Positions 34,072-42,181 of a stretch of 64,000 bases of DNA are shown piece after piece. Position numbers and translations under genes: made by a program. The DNA comes from Parenemella sanctibonifatiensis (GTDB lineage Bacteria > Actinomycetota > Actinomycetes > Propionibacteriales > Propionibacteriaceae): positions 558,001 through 622,000 of the forward strand of contig NZ_NMVJ01000001.1 of the NCBI RefSeq assembly GCF_002250565.1, in the 5' to 3' direction. Within the stretch, counting starts at the first letter, position 1; every line of letters begins with the position of its first letter. Under the pieces are notes generated by a model. That model did no database searches, had not been told where the DNA came from, and was given only the letters and a program-made list of their open reading frames with translations.

Positions 34072-34782
34072 ATGACCTCACTCACCCGATCCTCCCACCC
34101 GTCCTCATCCCATTCGCCCGGCCCGGGTCACTCGTCCGGGCCGACCGGCCGGGGACCCGTTGGCGGGCCCGGCCGGCTGTGGCGTACGGTTACCCGCTGG
34201 TGGGCCTGGCATCGCCGCCTCGCCTCGGCCCTGCTGGCCGGCTTGGCCGTCTTGGTGTCGCTGACCATCCTCACCCCGGCCCCTGATGCCACCGCGCCGG
34301 CCGTTCGGGTACGCGCGGACGTGCCCGCCACCCGCGCCCTCACTGCCGCCGACCTCGAAGTCGTTGAGCTGCCGGCGTACACGCTGCCCCGGGAGCACCT
34401 CACAGACCCCAACGACGCCATCGGCCTGCTGCCCACCAGTCCGCTGATCGCCGGTCAGATCCTCACCCCGGCCAGCGTGCTCGCACCGCGCGCCGGCGAG
34501 GCCGGCGACGAGCGGGTGGTCACGGTGCCGCTGTCAGACCCGTCGGTGCTGGCAGTGCTGCGGGTCGGTGACCGGTTGGACCTGCTCTGGGTCGACTCCA
34601 GCACCGGTGAGGCAACCACGATCGCCCAGGGCGCCCGGGTGGTCGCGCTGCCCCAGAGCGACGCCGGCCCACTCGGCGGTGTGTCGACCTCTGGCACCGT
34701 GCTGGTGGCGGTCTCCCCCGCTGATGCGGTCGCCCTGGCGCGAGCCTCGGTCAATGGCCGGATCGTCCCGGTGTGGCACTGA
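34072..34782 (+). CDS. SAF-domain protein, CpaB/RcpC-like
   Basis: The 236-residue protein has a Ser/Pro-rich cytoplasmic N terminus, one transmembrane helix (LASALLAGLAVLVSLTIL) and an extracytoplasmic SAF domain starting VRVRADVPATRALTAADLEV. The later RVGDRLDLLWVDSSTGEATT and AQGARVVALPQ segments match CpaB, a Flp-pilus assembly protein. No other pilus genes lie in the window, so a different cell-surface role is possible. ATG 34072 is chosen over the GTG at 34069. Confidence 0.72.
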   Translation: MTSLTRSSHPSSSHSPGPGHSSGPTGRGPVGGPGRLWRTVTRWWAWHRRLASALLAGLAVLVSLTILTPAPDATAPAVRVRADVPATRALTAADLEVVELPAYTLPREHLTDPNDAIGLLPTSPLIAGQILTPASVLAPRAGEAGDERVVTVPLSDPSVLAVLRVGDRLDLLWVDSSTGEATTIAQGARVVALPQSDAGPLGGVSTSGTVLVAVSPADAVALARASVNGRIVPVWH

Positions 34783-34888
34783 GCGCAGGACACGCGGGGA
34801 CGCCGGTCTCGTCCCAGTAGGTAACGCCGGGGTAACGTACCGGTCGGGATCGCCTGCCACCGTGGCTGAACAGACCTAGGAGAGAAAC

Positions 34889-35317
34889 ATGAAGGGCTTC
34901 AAAGAATTCATCATGCGGGGCAACCTCATTGAGCTTGCCGTCGCATTCATCATGGGCACCGCTTTCGCCGCGGTGGTCACGACGTTCACCCAGATCATCC
35001 TTGACCTGATCGGCAAGCTCGGCAACATCGATGCCTTCAGCACCACCGCGGTCGCTGGCATCAACATCGGTGCGTTCATCACCGCCGTGCTGACCTTCCT
35101 CATTACCTCGTTCGTGCTCTATTTCGCGATCGTCAAGCCCTACAACGCCTTCAAGGAGCGCAAGGCCGCCAAGGAAGGCACAACCGAGGACGATCTTGAG
35201 AAGTCCACCGAGGACCTGCTCGTCGAGATCCGCGACCTGCTCGCCGGCCCGGCCGCCGCTGCCAGCGTCGAGGCTGCTCCCGCCCCGCAGCAAAACCCGC
35301 AGAACCCCGCCAACTGA
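34889..35317 (+). CDS. mscL: Large-conductance mechanosensitive channel MscL
   Basis: MscL opens under membrane tension to release solutes during hypo-osmotic shock. The 142-residue protein has the N-terminal amphipathic helix MKGFKEFIMRGNLIELAVAF, the first pore helix with GTAFAAVVTTFTQIILDLIG, and the second helix FITAVLTFLITSFVLYFAIV followed by KPYNAF. The cytoplasmic helix is present and followed by an Ala/Pro/Gln tail of about 25 residues. AGGAG lies seven bases before the ATG. The SAF-domain gene precedes it on the same strand. Confidence 0.95.
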   Translation: MKGFKEFIMRGNLIELAVAFIMGTAFAAVVTTFTQIILDLIGKLGNIDAFSTTAVAGINIGAFITAVLTFLITSFVLYFAIVKPYNAFKERKAAKEGTTEDDLEKSTEDLLVEIRDLLAGPAAAASVEAAPAPQQNPQNPAN

Positions 35318-35355
35318 ATACCCTTCCTGGGGCACCCCCTCAGGACATCAGCCGC

Positions 35356-35697
35356 TCACCCATGATGGGGCGGCCGATCCCGTAACAACCGTTCCTCGTC
35401 CGGCCCGGGCTGGCTGCCTCCACGCAGCCGGACCGGGCCGTTCAGGTTCCAGGCGTTGCGGACCGCGAGCACCATGGCGTACGCCTGCGCCGGGTCCTCC
35501 GATGCGGGCAACACGTCCGGCCATCGCGCGGCCTGCTGCCGGCGTACGCCCAGGCGCTCCCGATCCCATCCGACCGCCAGCAACACGGCCGCCAGATCGG
35601 TACCGGCCGCATCGTCCGGTGGATCCTCGCCAGTGAGACTGCGGAACGCGGCCGTGAGCGCGGAGACCTGGGGCGCCGCAGGCTCTGCCCCTGTCAC
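35356..35697 (-). CDS. Small protein of unknown function coupled to UDP-glucose pyrophosphorylase
   Basis: This 113-residue protein is read from a GTG at 35697 that overlaps the TGA of the upstream gene (GTGA), so it is translated together with the pyrophosphorylase. It contains LAAVLLAVGWDRERLGVRRQ and AYAMVLAVRNAWNLNGPVRL. No signal peptide, helix or known motif is visible. I do not recognise the family. The coupling suggests a link to UDP-glucose metabolism, but that is only positional. Confidence 0.6.
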   Translation of the reverse strand: MTGAEPAAPQVSALTAAFRSLTGEDPPDDAAGTDLAAVLLAVGWDRERLGVRRQQAARWPDVLPASEDPAQAYAMVLAVRNAWNLNGPVRLRGGSQPGPDEERLLRDRPPHHG

Positions 35698-37127
35698 TCC
35701 AGCCCGTCCGCGCTGATGCGGGCCCCGTCCGGCACCGATCCGCCGCCGCTGAGTCGGGCTTGGCCGGTTGCGGTCGCGGAGCCGGCAAAGCGCCAGTCCC
35801 CCTCGATGGTCAGGGACTCGGCATCGCGCAGCGACAGCGGCTGCGGGATGCGTTCCTCGAAGCCGCCGAGCTTCTTGTAGTGGTCGGTGTCCAGATCCAC
35901 CAGCGGCGCCTGCTCCACCGCCAGCCGCAGCCGGGACGCGTCGTCCAGCTCGTAGGCGTCCGAGCGGATCAGCAGCAGATCGTTGGTGGTCTTGACGGGC
36001 AGGAATCGGGCACGGTCGACCACGATCGCGGTGGCGCCCTCGAAGACCTCGATCGCCGCGCCCATCGCCGTTTCGATCTGATAGACCTCCGGCGAGTCGG
36101 CATCGGTCGGGTCGACGGTCTTGGTGTTGCGGATCAGCGGCAGACCCAGCACCGAGTCGCGCTCCACCAACGTGTCCTTCACCACCTGCAGGTCGAACCA
36201 CAGGTTGTTGGTGTGGAAGTAGGGGTGGCGATGCTCGTCGGTGAAGTGGTGCATCTCGTCGGTGGGCGTCTGCGCGGTGTCGCGCAGGATCAGCCGGCCA
36301 TCCGAGGTACGCACCGCGAGGTGACCGCCCTTGCGGTCCGCAGCCGTACGCCGGCACAGCTCGGCGGCGTACGGGGCGCCCGAGGCCGCGAACCAGCCGG
36401 CCAACTCGGCGTCCGGGGCGGCGCCGAGGTTGTCACCGTTGGAGACCGAGGCATAGCGGTAGCCCTGGTCGAGTAGCTGGTCGAGGATCCCGGAGGCCTG
36501 CAGCGCGGTGTAGATGTCGCCGTGGCCCGGCGGGCACCATTCCAGGCTCGGATCGGCCGGCCATTCGACCGGGGTGAGGTCATCGGTGCGCAGCTTGGGC
36601 TCCTGATTTTGCAGGAAGTCCAGCGGCAGCCCCTCGACCGCGATGTCGGGATGCGCCTGCAGCGCGTCCAGGGTGTCCTGCTGGGTCCGGAACGAATTCA
36701 TCAACAGCAACGGCAGCCGTACGCCGTGCTCCTGGCGTGCCGCCAGCACCTGCTCACAGATCAGGTCAAGGAAGGTCTTGCCGTCGGTGACCGGCAGCAG
36801 CGACTTGGCCTTGTCCAGCCCCATCGACGTCCCGAGTCCGCCGTTGAGCTTGATGACGACGGTCTGGGCGAAGGCGTCCTGGGCGACCTTGGGGTCAATC
36901 TCCACGGCGTCGAGCCGGTCGACCTCGGTGAGCGGACTGATGGTGTCTTCGGGGATCAACCCGGTGGCGCCGTCCTTGAGTTCCCCGTAGTAGTGGGAGA
37001 AGACGTCGATTGCGGCGGCGTTCACGCCGGCCTGCTGCATCTTCGCGCGTGCAGCTGCCAAACCCTTGTCGGCTTCCAAACCCTTGTCGGCTTCCAAACC
37101 CTTGTCGGCTTCCAAACCCTTGTCCAT
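35694..37127 (-). CDS. UTP-glucose-1-phosphate uridylyltransferase, eukaryotic (UGP2) type
   Basis: The enzyme makes UDP-glucose from UTP and glucose-1-phosphate. Unlike bacterial GalU it is of the larger UDPGP type (477 residues here): the nucleotide-binding VVIKLNGGLGTSMGLDKAKS, then YASVSNGDNLGAAPDAELAG and HTNNLWFDLQVVKDTL. The ATG at 37127 begins an unusual N terminus made of four copies of the hexapeptide DKGLEA or DKGLAA, coded by an 18-bp tandem repeat. The C-terminal part carries a beta-helix-like end. This type occurs in Propionibacterium and Bifidobacterium relatives. A small gene is coupled downstream. Confidence 0.92.
   Translation of the reverse strand: MDKGLEADKGLEADKGLEADKGLAAARAKMQQAGVNAAAIDVFSHYYGELKDGATGLIPEDTISPLTEVDRLDAVEIDPKVAQDAFAQTVVIKLNGGLGTSMGLDKAKSLLPVTDGKTFLDLICEQVLAARQEHGVRLPLLLMNSFRTQQDTLDALQAHPDIAVEGLPLDFLQNQEPKLRTDDLTPVEWPADPSLEWCPPGHGDIYTALQASGILDQLLDQGYRYASVSNGDNLGAAPDAELAGWFAASGAPYAAELCRRTAADRKGGHLAVRTSDGRLILRDTAQTPTDEMHHFTDEHRHPYFHTNNLWFDLQVVKDTLVERDSVLGLPLIRNTKTVDPTDADSPEVYQIETAMGAAIEVFEGATAIVVDRARFLPVKTTNDLLLIRSDAYELDDASRLRLAVEQAPLVDLDTDHYKKLGGFEERIPQPLSLRDAESLTIEGDWRFAGSATATGQARLSGGGSVPDGARISADGLE
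37053..37124. repeat. 18-bp tandem repeat inside the 5' end of the UDP-glucose pyrophosphorylase gene
   Basis: The unit CTTCCAAACCCTTGTCGG (plus-strand view) is repeated about four times, with the copies farthest from the start codon diverging. It keeps the frame, adding six residues (D-K-G-L-E-A) per copy directly after the initiator Met. Such in-frame units can expand or shrink by slippage without breaking the enzyme. Confidence 0.85.
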
Positions 37128-37366
37128 GGGCGCCAGCCTAGCCAGCCCGGATCTGGGCAAAGTAATGGCCGTCGACGGATGGGTTTGCACCAGATCTACC
37201 CACCCCCAGGAGACTTCATCCGCCGACGGCTGATAACAACAATAGCCGGGCGGACCAAAGACGCGAAAGCCTGGGACGCTACGTTGTCCAACCGTTATCA
37301 AACGTTGCAGTCAGGCTCAGATACTTCTCAGCCAACAGTCCTTCCCGTGTCACCCGGCGCCCGCCA

Positions 37367-38809
37367 TCAGGCCAGCCGCTCGGCCACCGCCACCTTGACC
37401 GATTCCGGCCCGAAACCCGCTGCCAGCGCGCGCTGCTGCAGTTCTTGCAGGTCTGCCAGCCCCAGCCCGAAGGTCTCCGCCACCAGGGTGAGCTCCCGGG
37501 TCATCGTGGTGCGACTCATCAACCGGTTGTCGCAGCTCACGGTGACCGGCAGCCCCGCCTGCCACAGCTGTCCGAACGGGTGCTCGGCCATCGTCTCGGC
37601 GATGCCGGTTTGCAGGTTCGAGGAGGGGCACACCTCCAACACGATGCCCTCGGCAGCGACTCGCGTCGCCACCTCCCCGGGACCTTCCGCCGCCAGATCG
37701 TCCACCAGGCGTACGCCATGACCGAGCCGACGCGCACCCCGTTCGAGCGCGTCCTCGATCGACTCCAGACCGGCCGCCTCGCCGGCATGGATCGTGACCG
37801 GGCAACCGTGACTGCGCAGCAGGTCGAAGGCGGCGGCGTGACCCGAGGGTGGGAAGCCCGCCTCGGGGCCGGCGAGGTCAAACCCCACGATGGTGTCGTC
37901 GACCCGGTCGACGACCAGCTGGGCGACCTCATCGCTGCGATGGTCCTGCCGCATCCCAGTCAACAGTTGGCCGGCGACCATCCCGGTCTCGGCGCTGCCG
38001 CGACGCAGCCCCTCCCCGACCGCGCGGACCGCGTCGACCAGAGTCAACCCGCCGGCTTCGTGCTGGGTGGGAGCCCAGCGCGCTTCGCCGTAGACGACGT
38101 TGTCGGCCGCCAGATCCAGCACCCACTCGTACGCCACTCGGGTCAGCGCCTCGGCGGTCTGCAGACAGGCAACGGTGTGGTCGAACGTCTCCAGATAGCG
38201 CGGCAGGCTGCCCGAGTCGGCCGCCGCGAAGAACCAGGTCGCCAGCTCAGCAGGGTCGGTTGTGGGCAGGTCATGGCCGGCCGCGGCAGCGAGTTCGATC
38301 ATGGTCTGCGGACGCAGCCCGCCGTCCAAATGATCATGAAGGGCCACCTTGGGCATCGCCTGGATCGCGGCCCGCAGGTCCGCACCGACTGGCCCTGCCA
38401 CGGCTTGCGAACTGGCCCGACGATCGGGCAGGAAGCCCTCACCGAAGGACCCCGGCAGCAGCGCAGTGATCATGATTGGCCCGTCGGCGGTGAGGAGCTG
38501 CCCATTCTCGGCGGCGTGCTCCACCAACACCTGACGACACCGGCCACACGGGGGAATCGGCTGGCCGTCTGGGCCGGCGACCGCGACGGCGACGAGCCGC
38601 TCACCGCCGGACAGCCGCAGGTTGCCGACCAGGATGCATTCGGCGCACAGGGTCAGGCCATAGGAGGCGTTCTCGACATTGCAGCCGGTCACCACTCGGC
38701 CTTGATCAGTCAGCGCGGCTGCGCCGACCTGCAGTTCGGAATAGCGGGCGTACGCGCGCCGCGCCGCCTGTCGGGCCTGCTCGATCAGGCTGGTCCAGTC
38801 AGGTTCCAT
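37367..38809 (-). CDS. Cytidine deaminase-adenosine deaminase fusion protein
   Basis: A single 480-residue polypeptide joins two purine/pyrimidine salvage enzymes. Residues 1-130 are a complete cytidine deaminase with C55, E57 and the zinc pair C88 and C91 (CAEC and PCGRC). Residues 150-480 are an adenosine deaminase with HDH at 158-160, VTIHAGEAAGLESIEDALER, the Gly-His site RRLGHGVRLV and VSCDNRLMSRTTMTRE near the end. The linker of about 25 residues is Gly/Ser/Ala-rich. Both active sites look intact. In related genomes cdd and add are usually separate neighbours. The gene is on the minus strand upstream of the pyrophosphorylase gene. Confidence 0.9.
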   Translation of the reverse strand: MEPDWTSLIEQARQAARRAYARYSELQVGAAALTDQGRVVTGCNVENASYGLTLCAECILVGNLRLSGGERLVAVAVAGPDGQPIPPCGRCRQVLVEHAAENGQLLTADGPIMITALLPGSFGEGFLPDRRASSQAVAGPVGADLRAAIQAMPKVALHDHLDGGLRPQTMIELAAAAGHDLPTTDPAELATWFFAAADSGSLPRYLETFDHTVACLQTAEALTRVAYEWVLDLAADNVVYGEARWAPTQHEAGGLTLVDAVRAVGEGLRRGSAETGMVAGQLLTGMRQDHRSDEVAQLVVDRVDDTIVGFDLAGPEAGFPPSGHAAAFDLLRSHGCPVTIHAGEAAGLESIEDALERGARRLGHGVRLVDDLAAEGPGEVATRVAAEGIVLEVCPSSNLQTGIAETMAEHPFGQLWQAGLPVTVSCDNRLMSRTTMTRELTLVAETFGLGLADLQELQQRALAAGFGPESVKVAVAERLA

Positions 38810-38953
38810 GCGTACTGCTCCTCAATCTCCGTGCCATCTGCACTCTACTGATCATGACCGCCGGGGGGGGTGGACCCCTGGTTGCCTAGGCTGCTGCACG
38901 AGGCGGGCAGTTCTGCCCGTCCAGCTCAGCCAAACACCACCCCCGGAGGCATG

Positions 38954-39907
38954 ATGCTCAAGCGAGTTTCCACTGCCGCCCTGACGCTGATCAGCGTCAT
39001 GGCGCTCACCTTTGGCTTCGCGGCCACATCCGCGCAAGCCCTCAACGCCTGGCCCGTCGTCAAGAGCGGCGCCAAGGGCGTCCAGGTCACCACCATCCAG
39101 CACCTGCTCGGCCACGCCCGGCAGACCACCGACGTCGACGGCAGCTACGGCCCGAACACCAAGGCCAAGGTCATCGCCTTCCAGAAGGCCCGCGGCCTGT
39201 CCGCCGATGGCGTCGTCGGCGCGAAGACCTGGGGCAAGCTGACCCCGACCCTCAAGCGTGGCGCCGACAACAAGGCTGTCAAGGCGCTGCAGGTCCAGCT
39301 CAACCGCTACGGCCACAAGCTCGACGTCGACGGCAAGTTCGGCGCCGGCACCGAGAAGGCCGTGCGCAGCTTCCAGTCCGCCAAGAAGCTCGGCGTGGAC
39401 GGCGTCGTCGGCCCGCAGACCTGGCAGGCCCTGATCGCCGGCGGCACCGGCGGCGGTGGCGGTGGCACCAGCCGCGCCGCGCTCGCCAAGGACATCCTCA
39501 ACGATTCCGGCATCACGCTCTATCCGCTGTGTGGCCCGAGCTACGCACAGCCGCTGGCCAACATCCGCGACACCGCCAGCGGCAAGACCCCGCGTACCGG
39601 TGGCGGCGACGTCGGCACCCGTTACGTGACGCTGAACACCAGCATGCTCAAGTTCATGCGCGACTACGGCAAGGGCAACAGCTACCGGGTCACCACGATC
39701 CTTGGCTGCAACCACTCCACCAACTCGGCCCACTACCAGGGCCGCGCTGTGGACATCGACTTCGCCAACGGCCAGAAGATCAACACCACCTCGGCCGGTC
39801 GCGCGATGGCCAGCAAGGTCCGCGCCGCTTGCCGCGCCGCCGGCGCTCGCAGCACGCTCGGCCCCGGTGACGCCGGCCACAGCGGTCACGTGCACTGCGC
39901 GTGGTGA
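38954..39907 (+). CDS. Secreted peptidoglycan-binding protein with a C-terminal M15-like peptidase domain
   Basis: The 317-residue product has a signal peptide (LKRVSTAALTLISVMALTFG, cleaved near AQA-L), then two PG_binding_1 modules, each ending DGVVG-x-x-TW (around residues 65-78 and 140-150). A Gly-rich linker leads to a C-terminal domain with HYQGRAVDIDFANG and GHSGHVHCAW, the zinc-binding pattern of M15 D,D-carboxypeptidase-like proteins. It would bind and trim peptidoglycan outside the cell. ATG 38954 is six bases after GGAGG; ATG 38951 is possible. Confidence 0.85.
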   Translation: MLKRVSTAALTLISVMALTFGFAATSAQALNAWPVVKSGAKGVQVTTIQHLLGHARQTTDVDGSYGPNTKAKVIAFQKARGLSADGVVGAKTWGKLTPTLKRGADNKAVKALQVQLNRYGHKLDVDGKFGAGTEKAVRSFQSAKKLGVDGVVGPQTWQALIAGGTGGGGGGTSRAALAKDILNDSGITLYPLCGPSYAQPLANIRDTASGKTPRTGGGDVGTRYVTLNTSMLKFMRDYGKGNSYRVTTILGCNHSTNSAHYQGRAVDIDFANGQKINTTSAGRAMASKVRAACRAAGARSTLGPGDAGHSGHVHCAW

Positions 39908-39947
39908 TTCAGAACGCCTGATTCAGCGCTGCTGACCACCTACCCAT

Positions 39948-39979
39948 CTCGGGCCCGTCTCCTCGGAGGCGGGCCCGAG
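39948..39979. terminator. Strong hairpin, likely bidirectional terminator
   Basis: CTCGGGCCCGTCTCC and GGAGGCGGGCCCGAG form a 15-bp GC-rich stem with one G-U pair. It lies 40 bp after the peptidase gene and before the convergent acyl-CoA dehydrogenase gene. No T-run follows, which is usual in actinobacterial terminators. Confidence 0.7.
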
Positions 39980-39991
39980 GACTGTCTCGAT

Positions 39992-40067
39992 GCCCATATT
40001 GGTCAACTCGATTGGCCGAAACGGCCCGATCCGGGCTCTGGAGCCGATCGAGTTGACCAATATGGGC
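39992..40067. repeat. Intergenic inverted repeat with perfect 21-bp arms
   Basis: The arms (39992-40012 and 40047-40067) are perfectly complementary over 21 bp and enclose TTGGTCAACTCGAT. The loop is 34 nt and holds GGCCCGATCCGGGC. A related but diverged element lies at 57187-57263. It sits in the intergenic space just after the 3' end of the acyl-CoA dehydrogenase gene. Confidence 0.85.
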
Positions 40068-40077
40068 GGACGGCCTC

Positions 40078-41253
40078 TCAGCCGAGCAGTTCCTCGATCA
40101 CGAGGGCCGGCGGCAGTTCGCCACGAAGGTGCCCGCGGACGGCGCGGCGGCCCAGCATGGTTTCGTGGATCTCGGAGGTGCCATCGAAGATCTGGGTGAT
40201 CTTGGAGTCCCGGTTGAGTCGGTTGACGCGGCTCCAGATGCCGATGCCCTGGGCGCCGAAGACTTGGACCGCCTCGTCGGTGTGACGACGCGACGCGTCA
40301 GCGGCGAACAGCTTCGCCATCGAGATCAGGTCCTGGTCGCCACCCCCGCCCTGGGCAAACGACTCGGCTGCGAGCCGGGTCAGTTCCCGCGCAGCGCGGT
40401 AGTCGGCCAGCATCTGCCCGATCTTGGCCTGGATGCTGGGCAGATCGCCGATGGTGCCACCGAAGGCGGGTCGGGTCGCGGCCCGGGAGATGGCCTCCTC
40501 GGCGGCACCGCGGATCAGGCCGACGGCGAAGGCGGCGGCGTCGATGCGGGCCAGGTTGAGGCCGTCCATCATGCCCGAGAACCCTTCGACATTGAGTCGG
40601 TTGACGCCGGGCACCCGGACGTTGTCGTACTTGATCCAGCCGTTGGCCATGCCGCGTACGCCCGACAGCTCCTCGCCGTGGCCGCGAGTGACTCCCTCGG
40701 AGGCCAGGTCAATGACCAAGGCCACCATCGTGGCGTCGCGCTCGTCGCTGTCGAGCTTGGCCAAGGTGATGGAGTAAGACCCGTTGGGGGCGTAGCCGAC
40801 CCACAGCTTCTCGCCGGTGACGACATAGTCCTCGCCGTCCCGGCGGGCCACGGTCGACAGCGCGCGTACGTCGGTGCCGGCATGCGGCTCGGTGATGGCG
40901 AAGGCGCCGTAGGTCTCGCCGCGCAGGGTCGACCCGACCCAGCGATCCCGCACCTCGGCCTCGGCGTAGCGGGACAGCAGGTAGGGCATCAGCCGGCAGT
41001 TGGTGATCGCGATGCCACAGGCCATCGACGCGGCGGCCAGCGACTCGGACACCTCGACGATGCGGGGGGCACGGCTCAGTTCGAGTTCGGTGCCGTTCAT
41101 CAGCACCGCGGGTACGCCAGCCCGGCCGGCGGCCGCGACCTGCTCGGCGGGGAATCGAGCTTCGCGGTCGATGTCGGTCGCGTGCGGGGTGATGTGTTCG
41201 GCGATGAACGCGCGCAGGCCCGCGCTGGTGAGTTCCGGGGCGTACGCCTCCAT
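40078..41253 (-). CDS. Acyl-CoA dehydrogenase family protein
   Basis: The 391-residue flavoprotein has the FAD-binding and substrate loops FAITEPHAGTDVRALSTVAR, VVTGEKLWVGYAPNGSYSI and the C-terminal QVFGAQGIGIWSRVNRLNRD. At the place of the catalytic base the motif reads QIFDGTSEIHE, with Asp where most family members have Glu (YEGTSEI). This may shift specificity or activity. No other beta-oxidation gene is in the window. The next gene upstream is separated by a 235-bp gap and a tRNA gene. Confidence 0.87.
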   Translation of the reverse strand: MEAYAPELTSAGLRAFIAEHITPHATDIDREARFPAEQVAAAGRAGVPAVLMNGTELELSRAPRIVEVSESLAAASMACGIAITNCRLMPYLLSRYAEAEVRDRWVGSTLRGETYGAFAITEPHAGTDVRALSTVARRDGEDYVVTGEKLWVGYAPNGSYSITLAKLDSDERDATMVALVIDLASEGVTRGHGEELSGVRGMANGWIKYDNVRVPGVNRLNVEGFSGMMDGLNLARIDAAAFAVGLIRGAAEEAISRAATRPAFGGTIGDLPSIQAKIGQMLADYRAARELTRLAAESFAQGGGGDQDLISMAKLFAADASRRHTDEAVQVFGAQGIGIWSRVNRLNRDSKITQIFDGTSEIHETMLGRRAVRGHLRGELPPALVIEELLG

Positions 41254-41335
41254 GATGGCCTCCTGGCTCGTGACGGTCCCTCAAGAGTAGCGATGCATAC
41301 GTATTCATGCGAGTCGTTCCGTCAGGCTGCGAAAG

Positions 41336-41407
41336 TACAGCTTGCTGAGGTTGCGCAGCCCGAACCGGCGTTTCGGCCTGCACAGCTACAGCGTGCTGAG
41401 GTTTCGC
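41336..41407. repeat. Pair of direct 21-bp repeats, 51 bp apart
   Basis: TACAGCTTGCTGAGGTTGCG (41336) and TACAGCGTGCTGAGGTTTCG (41387) differ at two places. They lie in the 235-bp gap between the acyl-CoA dehydrogenase start and the tRNA gene. Possible operator sites for the dehydrogenase; there is no direct evidence. Confidence 0.5.
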
Positions 41408-41488
41408 CGGGGCCGCGCGGGCCGACCCCACTCCGGTGCTGGGATCAGCGCTGAGCCGTACGCCGGCAGCCCGGCCGCGGCCGGTGGG

Positions 41489-41561
41489 CGGCCCTAGCAG
41501 GAATCGAACCTGCGACACAAGGTTTAGGAAACCTCTGCTCTATCCCCTGAGCTATAGGGCC
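41489..41561 (-). tRNA. tRNA-Arg, anticodon CCT
   Basis: On the minus strand the acceptor stem GGCCCTA pairs with TAGGGCC, the D-arm has GCTCAGGGGATAGAGC, and the anticodon loop TTCCTAA gives anticodon CCT for codon AGG. The T-arm GCAGG-TTCGAAT-CCTGC is perfect. Length to the discriminator base is 73 nt. The CCA end is not encoded. No element boundary is seen next to it. Confidence 0.95.
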
Positions 41562-41629
41562 CGGACGTGCGTCGGGCCCGCCTCGGCAGGTCTCCCTGCC
41601 CGGCGGGCCCTCACAGCATAGGCGCAAAT

Positions 41630-42016
41630 TCAGTTCGCCGTGGCCGACTCCTCAGCCTCCGGGTCGATGCCATTGGCAGCCAGAACTTCCTTCATGTCCA
41701 GGCCCTTGAGGCCCTCGATGAGCTTGCTCAGGCCCTGAGCCGAGCTGGCGCCGGCCTCCTTGTAGACCATGTAGCCATCCTTGAAACCCATGATGGTGGG
41801 GATCGCCTGGATGTCGAGCTGGGCGGCAAACTCCCGGTTGCTCTCGATGTCGAACTTGCCGAAGACGACATCGTCGTACTTCTCCGACACTTCTTCATAG
41901 ACCGGGGCGAAGGACTTGCACGGTCCACACCACTCGGCCCAGCAGTCGACGATGACGAGGTTGTTGGCCTCGACGGTCTCGGTGAACTTCTCGGCCGTGA
42001 CTTCGACGGTTGCCAT
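41630..42016 (-). CDS. trxA: Thioredoxin
   Basis: The 128-residue protein has the thioredoxin fold with active site WCGPC near residue 30 (DCWAEWCGPCKSF), the cis-proline in AIPTIMGFKDG and a C-terminal extension of about 20 residues that is acidic and Ala-rich. It keeps cytoplasmic thiols reduced with a thioredoxin reductase that is not in the window. Upstream, on the promoter side, lie four TTGACAC-like heptamers at about 18-bp spacing. Confidence 0.93.
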   Translation of the reverse strand: MATVEVTAEKFTETVEANNLVIVDCWAEWCGPCKSFAPVYEEVSEKYDDVVFGKFDIESNREFAAQLDIQAIPTIMGFKDGYMVYKEAGASSAQGLSKLIEGLKGLDMKEVLAANGIDPEAEESATAN

Positions 42017-42049
42017 GTGAGCTCCTCAGATTCTTCGATTGGTCACGCT

Positions 42050-42117
42050 TGACACTGCTGTCAACTGACACAGCTTTTTCAGTTGACACAGCTTCTTCAA
42101 TTGACACTGCTTCAACC
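42050..42117. repeat. Four TTGACAC-like heptamers upstream of the thioredoxin gene
   Basis: TTGACAC or CTGACAC occurs at 42050, 42066, 42084 and 42102 (plus strand), so the spacings are 16, 18 and 18 bp. The last three copies are an 18-bp tandem repeat (AACTGACACAGCTTTTTC and variants). The position, 35-100 bp before the ATG of the thioredoxin gene, suits a regulator-binding array. It could also be chance slippage DNA. Confidence 0.6.
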
Positions 42118-42181
42118 CCGCAGACGGGGAAGTTATTCCATCCCCAGCCAACCGGCCCCCGGGGTCATCGGGCAAGCCCAG

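Noticed and set aside
41489-41561. tRNA-Arg as an integration site of an element
   Set aside because: No direct repeat of the tRNA end and no integrase or foreign gene nearby in the window.
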